Shown one piece after another: positions 8,952 to 14,686 of a DNA stretch of 20,872 nt (positions within the stretch are counted from its first letter, which is position 1; every line of letters starts with the position of its first letter). Both the position numbers and the translations under genes were made by a program. The notes beneath the pieces were generated by a model, which ran no database searches, was not told where the DNA came from, and was given only the letters and a program-made list of their open reading frames with translations. Source of the stretch: a virus; IMG/VR virus record IMGVR_UViG_3300017951_000171, positions 1 to 20,872 of that record, one strand, 5' to 3'.

Positions 8952-9086
8952 ATGCCCGCTAAATCAAAAACTGCACTGGGCCGCGTCGATCACAAGTCCC
9001 GCCCTCCTAAGAAGACTCGCCAAGGCGCGGGACAGCACTCAAAAGCAAGCCACGGCCGCAAAAAGTACCGAGGGCAAGGTAAGTAG
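8952..9086 (+). CDS. Small basic conserved cyanophage protein (KKYRGQGK)
   Basis: This 44-codon frame reads MPAKSKTALGRVDHKSRPPK and ends SKASHGRKKYRGQGK. It is strongly basic, with 15 Lys or Arg, and has no hydrophobic core. The ending KK-YRGQGK on a very short Lys/Arg/Gly/Gln-rich protein is a pattern I associate with small unannotated cyanophage proteins, so I consider it real despite its size. Nucleic-acid or virion-DNA association is an inference from charge only. It sits between the fibre operon and a hairpin directly after its stop codon. Confidence 0.65.
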   Translation: MPAKSKTALGRVDHKSRPPKKTRQGAGQHSKASHGRKKYRGQGK

Positions 9087-9090
9087 TAAG

Positions 9091-9115
9091 CCAGTTTGTC
9101 GACTGGTAGGTTTTT
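9091..9115 (+). terminator. Hairpin plus T-run downstream of small basic gene
   Basis: CCAGT (9091-9095) pairs with ACTGG (9102-9106) around a TTGTCG loop, followed by TAGG and five T residues. The stem is short, so it is only a moderate intrinsic terminator. It lies five bases after the stop of the 8952-9086 gene and about 45 bases ahead of the next start. TAGGT/ACCTA just downstream (9107-9121) could form a competing second hairpin. Confidence 0.5.
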
Positions 9116-9159
9116 GCACCTAGTAGTATTCCGGGGATGTTGTGTTCCTACACCCAACA

Positions 9160-9528
9160 ATGATCAAAGCTTCTGCTGCCGCCCTCACCTTTGCAGCACT
9201 GGGTATCGCTTGTGTGCCCACTGCTAAAGCCGACGGCTTTTACATCAACCCCGAGTACAACCTCGGCTTTGCCGGCAACCAGACCTCTGGCGGTGGTGCG
9301 ATCGACGCCCACGTCGGTTACGAGGCTGGCCCTTGGTACATCCAAGGCGGTCCCCAAATCGTGTTCCCCGAAGGCGGTGCAACTGATTACAACTTCTCTG
9401 CCAAGACTGGCCTGAGTGCCGACGTCACCGCTGACGGCAAGCTCGGTATCTACACCGAAGTGAGCATGGCCACTGGCGCCAAAAGCAACAGCTACGGCCT
9501 CAAGCTCGGTTCTAAATTCAAGTTCTGA
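9160..9528 (+). CDS. Secreted glycine-rich outer-membrane-type protein
   Basis: From the ATG at 9160 (a GTG at 9142 would add six residues) the 122-residue product begins with a clear signal peptide, MIKASAAALTFAALGIACVP then TAKA, with cleavage before DGFYINPEYN. The mature part alternates aromatic, polar and Gly residues in amphipathic strands (GGAIDAHVGYEAGPWYIQGG, then GLSADVTADGKLGIYTEVSM) and ends in Phe (GLKLGSKFKF), typical of small outer-membrane beta-barrel-like proteins. Similar sequences occur in cyanophages and Synechococcus, so host origin is plausible. It would act at the host envelope. Codons are mainly C-ending, unlike the preceding AT-rich fibre genes, and hairpins flank it on both sides. 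Confidence 0.75.
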   Translation: MIKASAAALTFAALGIACVPTAKADGFYINPEYNLGFAGNQTSGGGAIDAHVGYEAGPWYIQGGPQIVFPEGGATDYNFSAKTGLSADVTADGKLGIYTEVSMATGAKSNSYGLKLGSKFKF

Positions 9529-9538
9529 GCGACAGCAT

Positions 9539-9556
9539 GGCCCGTTTCGGCGGGCC
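9539..9556 (+). terminator. Perfect 6-bp GC hairpin after secreted protein gene
   Basis: GGCCCG (9539-9544) pairs perfectly with CGGGCC (9551-9556) around TTTCGG, eleven bases past the stop of the secreted-protein gene. The following bases (TTCGACC) lack a T-run, so it may stabilise the mRNA 3' end or act together with the stronger hairpin at 9581. Confidence 0.5.
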
Positions 9557-9580
9557 TTCGACCAGTTCGTACTGACGCGC

Positions 9581-9616
9581 AACTACCTGTCAGCCTTCTG
9601 GCGGGTAGTTGTTTTT
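9581..9616 (+). terminator. Intrinsic terminator
   Basis: AACTACC (9581-9587) pairs with GGTAGTT (9604-9610). Inside it GCC (9593-9595) pairs with GGC (9600-9602) around TTCT. The stem is followed immediately by GTTTTT. This is the best terminator-like structure on the + strand in the window and closes the unit containing the secreted protein. Confidence 0.65.
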
Positions 9617-9622
9617 CCATGT

Positions 9623-9766
9623 TTGACTAAACCCGACAACTGGGAGTACTGCTTCCCTGTAGATAGGTGGCTGGTCCCGTACGTGAGGGATCTGCTGGAC
9701 TACTACACCAAGCCCCCGTACGCTGATGAGCGGCGAGTACTAACTAATGAAGACCGAGCATTTTGA
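9623..9766 (+). CDS. Small protein of unknown function (TTG start)
   Basis: A 47-codon frame starts at TTG directly after the terminator T-run and reads TKPDNWEYCFPVDRWLVPYV, RDLLDYYTKPPYADERRVLT, ending NEDRAF. Its high Trp, Tyr, Asp and Pro content and lack of repeats look like true protein. The stop overlaps the following gene's ATG region by 20 bases. No ATG or Shine-Dalgarno is available, which lowers certainty. No family recognised. Confidence 0.45.
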   Translation: MTKPDNWEYCFPVDRWLVPYVRDLLDYYTKPPYADERRVLTNEDRAF

Positions 9767-10073
9767 AGCACCAGGCCTGAAAGTATCAAGGACTTTCAGC
9801 CCACACAGCGGAGCCTGGTACATCGCGTGGAAGCCATACGTGTCGATGTGGTTCACCGACAGAAAGGCACTGCTGAAGTTCGTTTCGTGGCCACCCAAAA
9901 CGCCGACAGGCGATCGGTTGCGTGAATGGCTGAAGAGCTTTGAATCAGACGCTCCAACAAAGGAGGCGACCGAGCTTGAGGTGTTGAGTCCTGAGGTGAA
10001 GGCGACAGGATTTGGCCCTGAGTGCCATTTGGACGAAAGTGATCCAAACTATCAAACGAGAACTGTCATCTAA
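9747..10073 (+). CDS. Small soluble protein, unknown function
   Basis: The 108-residue product has a compact N-terminal domain (GLKVSRTFSPHSGAWYIAWK, then YVSMWFTDRKALLKFVSWPP), followed by TPTGDRLREWLKSF. The acidic, probably disordered C-terminus ends PECHLDESDPNYQTRTVI. The aromatic-rich first 70 residues suggest a folded alpha/beta domain. There is no signal peptide or TM segment. Its ATG follows TAACTA, and its stop abuts the next gene's ATG (TAA then ATG), so it is probably cotranslated with the two membrane-linked genes that follow. Function unknown. Confidence 0.6.
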   Translation: MKTEHFEAPGLKVSRTFSPHSGAWYIAWKPYVSMWFTDRKALLKFVSWPPKTPTGDRLREWLKSFESDAPTKEATELEVLSPEVKATGFGPECHLDESDPNYQTRTVI

Positions 10074-10310
10074 ATGCGAAAGCTGATTGACGCACTGGCG
10101 CTAACAGGATTTGCCTTGTCAGCATCCCTGACTGCCGCCCTGGTGATTTCGTACTACCAATTCGAAAACATCAAAAAGCAAGCAGTCGAGAACCTAACGG
10201 GTCAGATAACCGGTGCAGTTACCGACAAGCTCAGCAGCGAGCTTGAAGGACAGGTCGAAAAGGCCTTGCCTAAGATCCCGACCACCACTGGTCCGGCCTT
10301 GCCTTTCTGA
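10074..10310 (+). CDS. Single-TM small membrane protein
   Basis: The 78-residue protein has one N-terminal hydrophobic segment (residues 7-27: DALALTGFALSASLTAALVI and the next residues). An amphipathic helical stretch follows (NIKKQAVENLTGQITGAVTD, then KLSSELEGQVEKALP), and the end is Pro/Thr-rich (KIPTTTGPALPF). The end matches the lead-in of the next protein, which begins PKIPDIRIPEI. The start immediately follows the upstream stop, and TGATG overlaps the next gene by one base. Such pairs occur together in cyanophages (from memory) but have no established function. It presumably sits in the inner membrane or a virion-associated membrane complex. Confidence 0.65.
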   Translation: MRKLIDALALTGFALSASLTAALVISYYQFENIKKQAVENLTGQITGAVTDKLSSELEGQVEKALPKIPTTTGPALPF

Positions 10311-10975
10311 TGCCCAAAATTCCGGACATACGAATCCCGGAAATTAGAGAAATCCCGGTCACGAAGTTGCCGACCGTACCGGCGGTGACGCTTGAGCTTG
10401 GTCCGCCTATCACCGAGCTGCCTGGTTGCGTGCCAGTGCACCGTGATGCCGCACTGAACCCAAGGCTGCTTGAGGATGACCCTAACGGTGTGGGTACCTG
10501 GTGCCCAAACGGTCAAATTCCGTCGTTTGTACCGATGGACTTCACGCCTAGCAAGGTCCAGGTAATTGAACAAAAGCAGCCGAAATCAAATGAAGCCGAG
10601 GATAGTGAATCAGCGGCCCCTGAACTACCGACAGTCCCGCGACTACCTCAACCAAATGCGCAGACATCTCAGACAGCAGAGCCGGTTGAGACGCCCAAAC
10701 CGTTTTTGGAAAAGGCGCTTGACGGACTACCGCCTGTGGAGGCTGTGGTCACGACGACAGCGATTGCCGTGGTGGCTACGACTTCTGCCTTGGTGGCCAA
10801 ACCACTGGCAGACCTGATCCTCAAAACGATCAAGCCAACGGTCAAAAAGACGATGAAAACTATCGCGAAGCTCCGGGGACAAACGATTCCACTGGAATCC
10901 GTGTGGGAGCGGCGGGTCGCGCAGCGGGAACGGAACTTGGCAATTCGGACTTTGCGCCGGGCTTTGAAACCTTGA
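10310..10975 (+). CDS. Proline-rich cyanophage protein with hydrophobic C-terminal segment
   Basis: This 221-residue protein starts with an extended Pro/Ile repeat, PKIPDIRIPEIREIPVTKLP. A motif block follows at about residues 38-85 (LPGCVPVHRDAALNPRLLED, then NGVGTWCPNGQIPSFVPMDF), then a Pro/Glu/Thr-rich spacer (85-135). A hydrophobic helix at about 143-165 (PPVEAVVTTTAIAVVATTSA then LVAKPLADLIL) precedes a basic C-terminus (WERRVAQRERNLAIRTLRRA). The order Pro-repeat, CV.VHRD, C..G..PSF.PMD, TM-like helix is one I associate with a conserved cyanophage protein of unknown function, probably membrane- or virion-associated. The last 116 bases overlap the 3' end of the opposite-strand gene. Confidence 0.7.
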   Translation: MPKIPDIRIPEIREIPVTKLPTVPAVTLELGPPITELPGCVPVHRDAALNPRLLEDDPNGVGTWCPNGQIPSFVPMDFTPSKVQVIEQKQPKSNEAEDSESAAPELPTVPRLPQPNAQTSQTAEPVETPKPFLEKALDGLPPVEAVVTTTAIAVVATTSALVAKPLADLILKTIKPTVKKTMKTIAKLRGQTIPLESVWERRVAQRERNLAIRTLRRALKP

Positions 10976-11744
10976 TTGCGTGGACGTGAGGTAACACCTG
11001 GCCCGGTTTTGGGGTCAGGATTACGTCTGAGCAGATGACGTAGAACTTTGAGTCGGGGTGAAAACGGATGCCATCCTGGGCAAGATTTCCGCAGTGACGT
11101 AAACGCGATAGCTCAAAATCTAGTCTTTTGTTAGCAAGTATTTGTCGCTGTAAAGCTGTGTACGTATCAGCAGACGTCTTACACCTTTCCTGCATACCAC
11201 CGTCTAGTGGAATACTTACAGTCGCACTTACACCAAAATTTACAGAATGGTTATTCTTTTGACCGCTAGGTAATTCTTGGTAGAAAAGTACATTACCAGG
11301 ATTATCGGGCACGCCATTGTCGTCAGCATCCGTAGGGTCGTAGTAAGGCGTGCGAACAGTGTCGCTGTAGGGCAATGCGTATGACTTACTTGTAGTCACA
11401 AAAGGCGAGACGTTAAGCGTTGGCCCCTGACACGAAATACCCGGCCCGTAGGAGTTAGTCGGATACGGACCAGTCAGCATCTGTATGGCTTGGTTCGTCA
11501 CCGAGCCGGTGCTGTTGGCCACCGGATTTGCAGTGGCATTTGCCTGAGCAAAAGCCGGAGCAGGTGATACAACTAAGGCCCAAACACAGAGACCGTATCC
11601 GTAACGGTTTCTGTGACGATGGTCCGAGTTACGTCCGTGACGGCTTCGAGCCCTGGACCTTCGTAATGCTCCACGAAAGAGAAGGCCTCCCCAGGTTTGA
11701 CGATCGACCAGTCGGGCTTTTCCTGTAGTTCGAGTCCTGTCCAA
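10860..11744 (-). CDS. Exported conserved cyanophage protein, start codon unresolved
   Basis: Coordinates give the longest frame (294 residues), but residues 1 to about 45 are Arg-rich and antiphase to the upstream gene, so they are probably not real. The believable protein begins around base 11606 with RYGYGLCVWALVVSPAPAFA followed by QANATANPVAN, a signal peptide. The mature part has SYGPGISCQGPTLNVSPF, VNFGVSATVSIPLDGGMQER and a helical segment LANKRLDFELSRLRHCG, then IRFHPDSKFYVICSDV. This is a pattern of secreted or structural cyanophage proteins. No ATG, GTG or TTG exists in frame near the signal peptide; the next ones (GTG about 11529, ATG about 11487) would remove it. The 3' end overlaps the + strand gene by 116 bases. 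Confidence 0.65.
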   Translation of the reverse strand: MDRTRTTGKARLVDRQTWGGLLFRGALRRSRARSRHGRNSDHRHRNRYGYGLCVWALVVSPAPAFAQANATANPVANSTGSVTNQAIQMLTGPYPTNSYGPGISCQGPTLNVSPFVTTSKSYALPYSDTVRTPYYDPTDADDNGVPDNPGNVLFYQELPSGQKNNHSVNFGVSATVSIPLDGGMQERCKTSADTYTALQRQILANKRLDFELSRLRHCGNLAQDGIRFHPDSKFYVICSDVILTPKPGQVLPHVHAIKVSKPGAKSELPSSVPAARPAAPTRIPVESFVPGASR

Positions 11745-11998
11745 CTGGATGTAACGCCGTCGATAGTTTGGGTTTGTGTTTCAGAGGCACCTGGCAGGAT
11801 GCCTGCACCAGAGTGTTGCACATTCGTGCCAGATGCACTGTACGTATAGCCAGTTGAATAATTGACGCTACGTATTTGTTCTGTAATTTGCGTAGTTGAT
11901 TCGGTTCGTGAGGTCATCGTCCCAGTCCTAAAGCTTGGGACAACCGGGGCTGCTGCCGCAGGACTCGCCAACAGCAGCATTACAACGGCCCACCTCAT
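11573..11998 (-). CDS. Exported Thr/Ser-rich protein
   Basis: The 141-residue product has a signal peptide MRWAVVMLLLASPAAAAPVV. A beta-rich Thr/Ser/Glu sequence follows (RTESTTQITEQIRSVNYSTG, TQTIDGVTSSWTGLELQEKP, GEAFSFVEHYEGPGLEAVTD) and ends TETVTDTVSVFGP. The GEAFSF..E.Y.GPG element resembles AGDAFSFSESFTEGDP in the next protein upstream, so the two may share a fold or common origin. Start and the upstream stop overlap by one base (TGATG). Periplasmic, outer-surface or virion location is inferred from the signal peptide. It is in a three-gene exported cassette, function unknown. Confidence 0.65.
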   Translation of the reverse strand: MRWAVVMLLLASPAAAAPVVPSFRTGTMTSRTESTTQITEQIRSVNYSTGYTYSASGTNVQHSGAGILPGASETQTQTIDGVTSSWTGLELQEKPDWSIVKPGEAFSFVEHYEGPGLEAVTDVTRTIVTETVTDTVSVFGP

Positions 11999-12495
11999 CA
12001 GTCGAGAGTAAGTTCAACAACCATCTGACCGACAGCGCTCGTACCGGCGCCACCTGCGGTCAGGCTGATCGCGTGATCACTGGCAATACTTCCAGCAAGA
12101 CTGCCTGCAACACCGCCGGCATTGACAACGGTGTTGCCCAGCATCGGCAAAGAACCGACGACACCCGAGGTGACAGTCGTTGCCGATGGCGTCGGGTCAC
12201 CCTCAGTAAAAGACTCGGAGAATGAGAAAGCGTCCCCAGCAGTAGTGACGCTGTAGTCGGCGGCTGTGTAACCAACTGCACTGCCAGCTGTCAAAGCGCC
12301 AAGTCCGCCAGCAGTATCAAGCGTGATGTTGTTCCCGCTTACTGCGTAGCTCGAGCCAATGCGTTGGGCTGAGCTAGCAGCAGCATCAACCGTCAGAGAA
12401 ACACTAGAAGAAATCTTATGGCTGATGTCTGCCTTAGCAGGTAGGGCTGCACCAGCCAGTAGCAAGGTGCCGAGAATCAGTCGTTTCATGGTCAC
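11998..12495 (-). CDS. Exported Ala/Gly/Ser-rich protein
   Basis: The start is GTG at 12495 (GTGA overlap with the upstream stop) or ATG at 12489, which gives the cleaner signal peptide MKRLILGTLLLAGAALPAKA with cleavage before DIS. The mature protein (about 140 residues) is low-complexity and beta-prone: HKISSSVSLTVDAAASSAQR, SGNNITLDTAGGLGALTAGS, AGDAFSFSESFTEGDPTPSA and a Gly/Ala/Val-rich end VGQMVVELTLD. No catalytic motif is visible. It shares the AFSF.E.F/Y.G..P motif with the downstream product. It is probably secreted to the host envelope or part of the particle. Confidence 0.65.
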   Translation of the reverse strand: MTMKRLILGTLLLAGAALPAKADISHKISSSVSLTVDAAASSAQRIGSSYAVSGNNITLDTAGGLGALTAGSAVGYTAADYSVTTAGDAFSFSESFTEGDPTPSATTVTSGVVGSLPMLGNTVVNAGGVAGSLAGSIASDHAISLTAGGAGTSAVGQMVVELTLD

Positions 12496-12758
12496 TTTGT
12501 GGTTGATGGAGCGACTTGCTTACTACCAGTATCGTCCTTTTTCTTTTGACCGCCCGGCTTACCCACAGCCACCCCAAATGAGGCCATCGTCCCTGTCAGC
12601 AAACTGGCGGGGAAAGTCGGATCCATGGCTTTGACATAGCCGAGATAGTTAAGACTCAGCATTGCAATAGACCAGGACAGGACCGCAAGTCTTACAAAGT
12701 CACCTAGGGGCGTGTGCTCTTTTGTGTTACCTGAATCCTGATCGGCGTCACTTGCCAT
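12492..12758 (-). CDS. Small membrane protein with two hydrophobic segments (holin candidate)
   Basis: The 88-residue product has a charged N-terminus (MASDADQDSGNTKEHTPLGD). Hydrophobic helix 1 is at about 23-42 (RLAVLSWSIAMLSLNYLGYV), and hydrophobic segment 2 follows at about 50-66 (ASLLTGTMASFGVAVG). The tail is Lys-rich and polar (KPGGQKKKDDTGSKQ). Two short TM segments, a small size and a charged C-terminus are holin-like. It is next to, though divergent from, a cluster with a coiled-coil membrane protein and a peptidase. Its ATG shares CATG with the opposite gene's ATG, leaving no intergenic promoter. The holin role is inference. Confidence 0.6.
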   Translation of the reverse strand: MASDADQDSGNTKEHTPLGDFVRLAVLSWSIAMLSLNYLGYVKAMDPTFPASLLTGTMASFGVAVGKPGGQKKKDDTGSKQVAPSTTK

Positions 12759-13035
12759 GATGGAACGAGCCTGGTGGACAGTTGTGATTGAAGTATGGGC
12801 GGCCGTAGTTGGCGCCTCGATAACAGTAGCTTCCTTAGGCGTTACTAGTAGTAGTAAGCGTTCTACCGAAAGTCGCGACGCAGTAATCCGACTGACCGCT
12901 TCTGTGGATAGCGTTGCTACAAGGCTGGACGTACTGCATACCGATATGAAAAGCCGCGACGCCGAGGTGTTTAGCCGCCTGCGACAGCTAGAGGCATCTG
13001 TAGCCCGGCTAGAAGGATTGAGTAATAGCCATTAG
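12757..13035 (+). CDS. Membrane-anchored coiled-coil protein
   Basis: The 92-residue product (ATG 12757, or ATG 12760 immediately after) has one N-terminal TM helix at about 4-28 (RAWWTVVIEVWAAVVGASIT then VASLGV). A continuous helix with heptad spacing follows at about 40-88 (DAVIRLTASVDSVATRLDVL, SRLRQLEASVARLEGL). The N-in, C-out anchored coiled coil resembles spanin-like or XhlA-like lysis accessories, or a structural tether. It precedes a one-TM peptide and a C39-like peptidase on the same strand. The start overlaps the divergent gene's start by two bases. Confidence 0.65.
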   Translation: MMERAWWTVVIEVWAAVVGASITVASLGVTSSSKRSTESRDAVIRLTASVDSVATRLDVLHTDMKSRDAEVFSRLRQLEASVARLEGLSNSH

Positions 13036-13061
13036 TATTTAAGGGTTACCGGTATGAGGTC

Positions 13062-13208
13062 ATGGAAGACATCCTCAACTCCCCGATTACCTGGGCTGTA
13101 GTGGCCTTAGTCAGCGAGCTTATTGGTGCCTCAAAATTGAAGCAGAACGGTGTAGTGGCCCTACTGCTTGACAGCATTTTAAAAATGAAACCTAAATCTA
13201 ACAAATAA
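13062..13208 (+). CDS. 48-residue membrane peptide
   Basis: The frame reads MEDILNSPITWAVVALVSEL, IGASKLKQNGVVALLLDSIL, ending KMKPKSNK. It has two moderately hydrophobic stretches (about 8-22 and 30-40) and a basic tail. The form 'M..LLNSP.TW...A..SE.IG' is familiar from small proteins of cyanophages, so I call it real although it is short. GAGGT lies just ahead of the ATG. The stop is three bases before the peptidase gene's start, suggesting cotranslation and a possible membrane or lysis role. Confidence 0.6.
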   Translation: MEDILNSPITWAVVALVSELIGASKLKQNGVVALLLDSILKMKPKSNK

Positions 13209-13211
13209 ATA

Positions 13212-13952
13212 ATGGTTTTAGCCAGTCTCGCAGTTGTTATGGCGCTGTCGCTTCACGACTTTTTCAACCACTACAAGGCTGAGCCACACCAGATAGCGGC
13301 AATACAGGAACTGCAGGAAGCAATGCCTGCAGAACTACTGGACCGAAAAGCTTCTTGGTACGAAACCTGGAAAGCAGGTGGACGTATTGAGTGGCTTTTA
13401 GTCCCGTACTACAACCAGTACAAACTGCAGAACGGCAGCCGCAAGTGCTTCACTGCGGCAGCAGCAATGATTGCAGGTAACTACGCCCGCGTACTCGACC
13501 CACATAACTACGATCGCGTAAGGGCCAAGTATGGCGATACAACTGAAGTTTATGCGCATCTAAACGCCCTTTGGGAACTAAAGCTAAAAGCACGCTTTTT
13601 CAACAACGCTACACCACATTTACTAGAGCAACTAATTGACCTTGGCGTACCAGTCGGTGTCGGCTGGTTACAGAACGGGAATGTAGCTGCGGGTGAAAGA
13701 CCTACAGGAGGTCATTGGAGCGTAATTATCGGCTACACCAAGTCGTTTTTTATAGTTCACGACCCAGCTGGGCAACCTGATCTTGCTAGGGGCGGGCACG
13801 ACACTTCAAAAACTGGAGAAGGTGTCCACTATGACAAGCGTTATTTTATACCCAGGTGGGAGGTCGAAGGCGCAGGTAGCGGCTGGGCTTTAGTTGTTAC
13901 AGAAGACTGGATGGAAGACGATATCCGTAGTATTATAAACGGACATAAATAA
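13212..13952 (+). CDS. C39-like cysteine peptidase with N-terminal membrane segment (possible lysin)
   Basis: The 246-residue protein has a hydrophobic N-terminus (residues 1-16, MVLASLAVVMALSLHD) that could be a signal anchor. A papain-like C39 domain follows from about 60. VPYYNQ (64-69) supplies the oxyanion Gln69. SRKCFTAAAAM contains Cys79, GGHWSVIIGY contains His168, and IVHDPAG contains Asp184, the expected Cys-His-Asp order and spacing of Peptidase_C39_2. The family cleaves peptide bonds. In phages such domains occur in envelope-acting or virion proteins, so a role in lysis or wall cleavage is inferred from the anchor and from the small membrane genes just upstream. Confidence 0.75.
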   Translation: MVLASLAVVMALSLHDFFNHYKAEPHQIAAIQELQEAMPAELLDRKASWYETWKAGGRIEWLLVPYYNQYKLQNGSRKCFTAAAAMIAGNYARVLDPHNYDRVRAKYGDTTEVYAHLNALWELKLKARFFNNATPHLLEQLIDLGVPVGVGWLQNGNVAAGERPTGGHWSVIIGYTKSFFIVHDPAGQPDLARGGHDTSKTGEGVHYDKRYFIPRWEVEGAGSGWALVVTEDWMEDDIRSIINGHK

Positions 13953-13957
13953 ACTGC

Positions 13958-14485
13958 ATGATTGTCCAGGACTACGAAATCCAGCGCCTGTGCCTGGAAC
14001 AAAAAATGGTCGCACCTTACGACGTAGACCTTCTTAATCCCGCTTCACTAGATCTCCGCATTGGGGACAACATTATGGTTGATGTTGCCCATAGCACGGA
14101 GCTGCAGAGACAGTCCATAGCGCACAACACTAGAGAAAACCCCTACCTAATGCAGCCCGGCGAGTTTTTACTTGCTGAAACACTTGAGGTATTTAATATG
14201 CCGCAGGACATTTGCGGACTGTTCTGCCTTAAGTCGTCACGGGCCAGGGAAGGCTACGAGCACAGCCATGCGGGCTACGCAGATTGTGGCTGGACCGGCA
14301 GTCGGCTAACGCTCGAGCTCAAAAACAACCGTCGGTTCACTAATTTGCCTTTATACCCAGGACTCAAGATTGGGCAAATGGTCTTTTTCCTAATGCTCAA
14401 TATCCCCGACATTGATTACGGAAAGGTCGGCCACTACAACGGGCAGCCTCAAGTAATGCCAAGCTGGGAAGACTTAGCCGGCTAG
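13958..14485 (+). CDS. dcd: dCTP deaminase
   Basis: The 175-residue product carries the diagnostic order of the Dcd/dUTPase trimeric fold. PASLDLRIG is at 28-36, PGEFLLAETLEVFNMP at 67-82, KSSRAREG at 92-99 (the Arg-containing nucleotide-binding loop), and GWTGSRLTLELKN at 111-123, where Glu120 matches the catalytic Glu of E. coli Dcd. PGLKIGQMVFF follows, with HYNGQPQVMP near the end. The reaction converts dCTP to dUTP and ammonia, feeding dTTP synthesis. Bacterial Dcd is about 190 residues, so this is slightly short. It starts five bases after the peptidase gene; no Shine-Dalgarno is seen. A bifunctional deaminase/dUTPase cannot be excluded. Confidence 0.85.
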   Translation: MIVQDYEIQRLCLEQKMVAPYDVDLLNPASLDLRIGDNIMVDVAHSTELQRQSIAHNTRENPYLMQPGEFLLAETLEVFNMPQDICGLFCLKSSRAREGYEHSHAGYADCGWTGSRLTLELKNNRRFTNLPLYPGLKIGQMVFFLMLNIPDIDYGKVGHYNGQPQVMPSWEDLAG

Positions 14486-14509
14486 GCTAGTGCAAGGACA
14501 GACCCAAAC

Positions 14510-14686
14510 ATGGAACGGTACCTAGTTGAGGTCAAAGGTAAGTTCTACTTTGAGACGTCCCAGGACCCAGAAAATATCCCCGGCGATATCTACTCGTGTA
14601 TATCCGAGTGCTTCAGATCGGACGAAGACATAATCGACATAGAAATACAAACCTTTTCGATCCCTAAAGATGGATCATCAGATTGA
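14510..14686 (+). CDS. Small acidic protein, unknown function
   Basis: The 58-codon frame reads MERYLVEVKGKFYFETSQDP, ENIPGDIYSCISECFRSDED, IIDIEIQTFSIPKDGSSD. It looks like one alpha/beta unit (beta, helix DIYSCISECF, beta), a shape common in small cyanophage accessory proteins. The start is an ATG after CCCAAAC, without a Shine-Dalgarno. The stop overlaps the HNH gene start by 17 bases, so coupling is likely. No motif points to a function. Confidence 0.6.
   Translation: MERYLVEVKGKFYFETSQDPENIPGDIYSCISECFRSDEDIIDIEIQTFSIPKDGSSD

Noticed and set aside
9148-9582. 144-codon - strand frame opposite the secreted protein
   Set aside because: It is antisense to a gene with a clear signal peptide; its length is explained by the C-ending codon bias of that gene.
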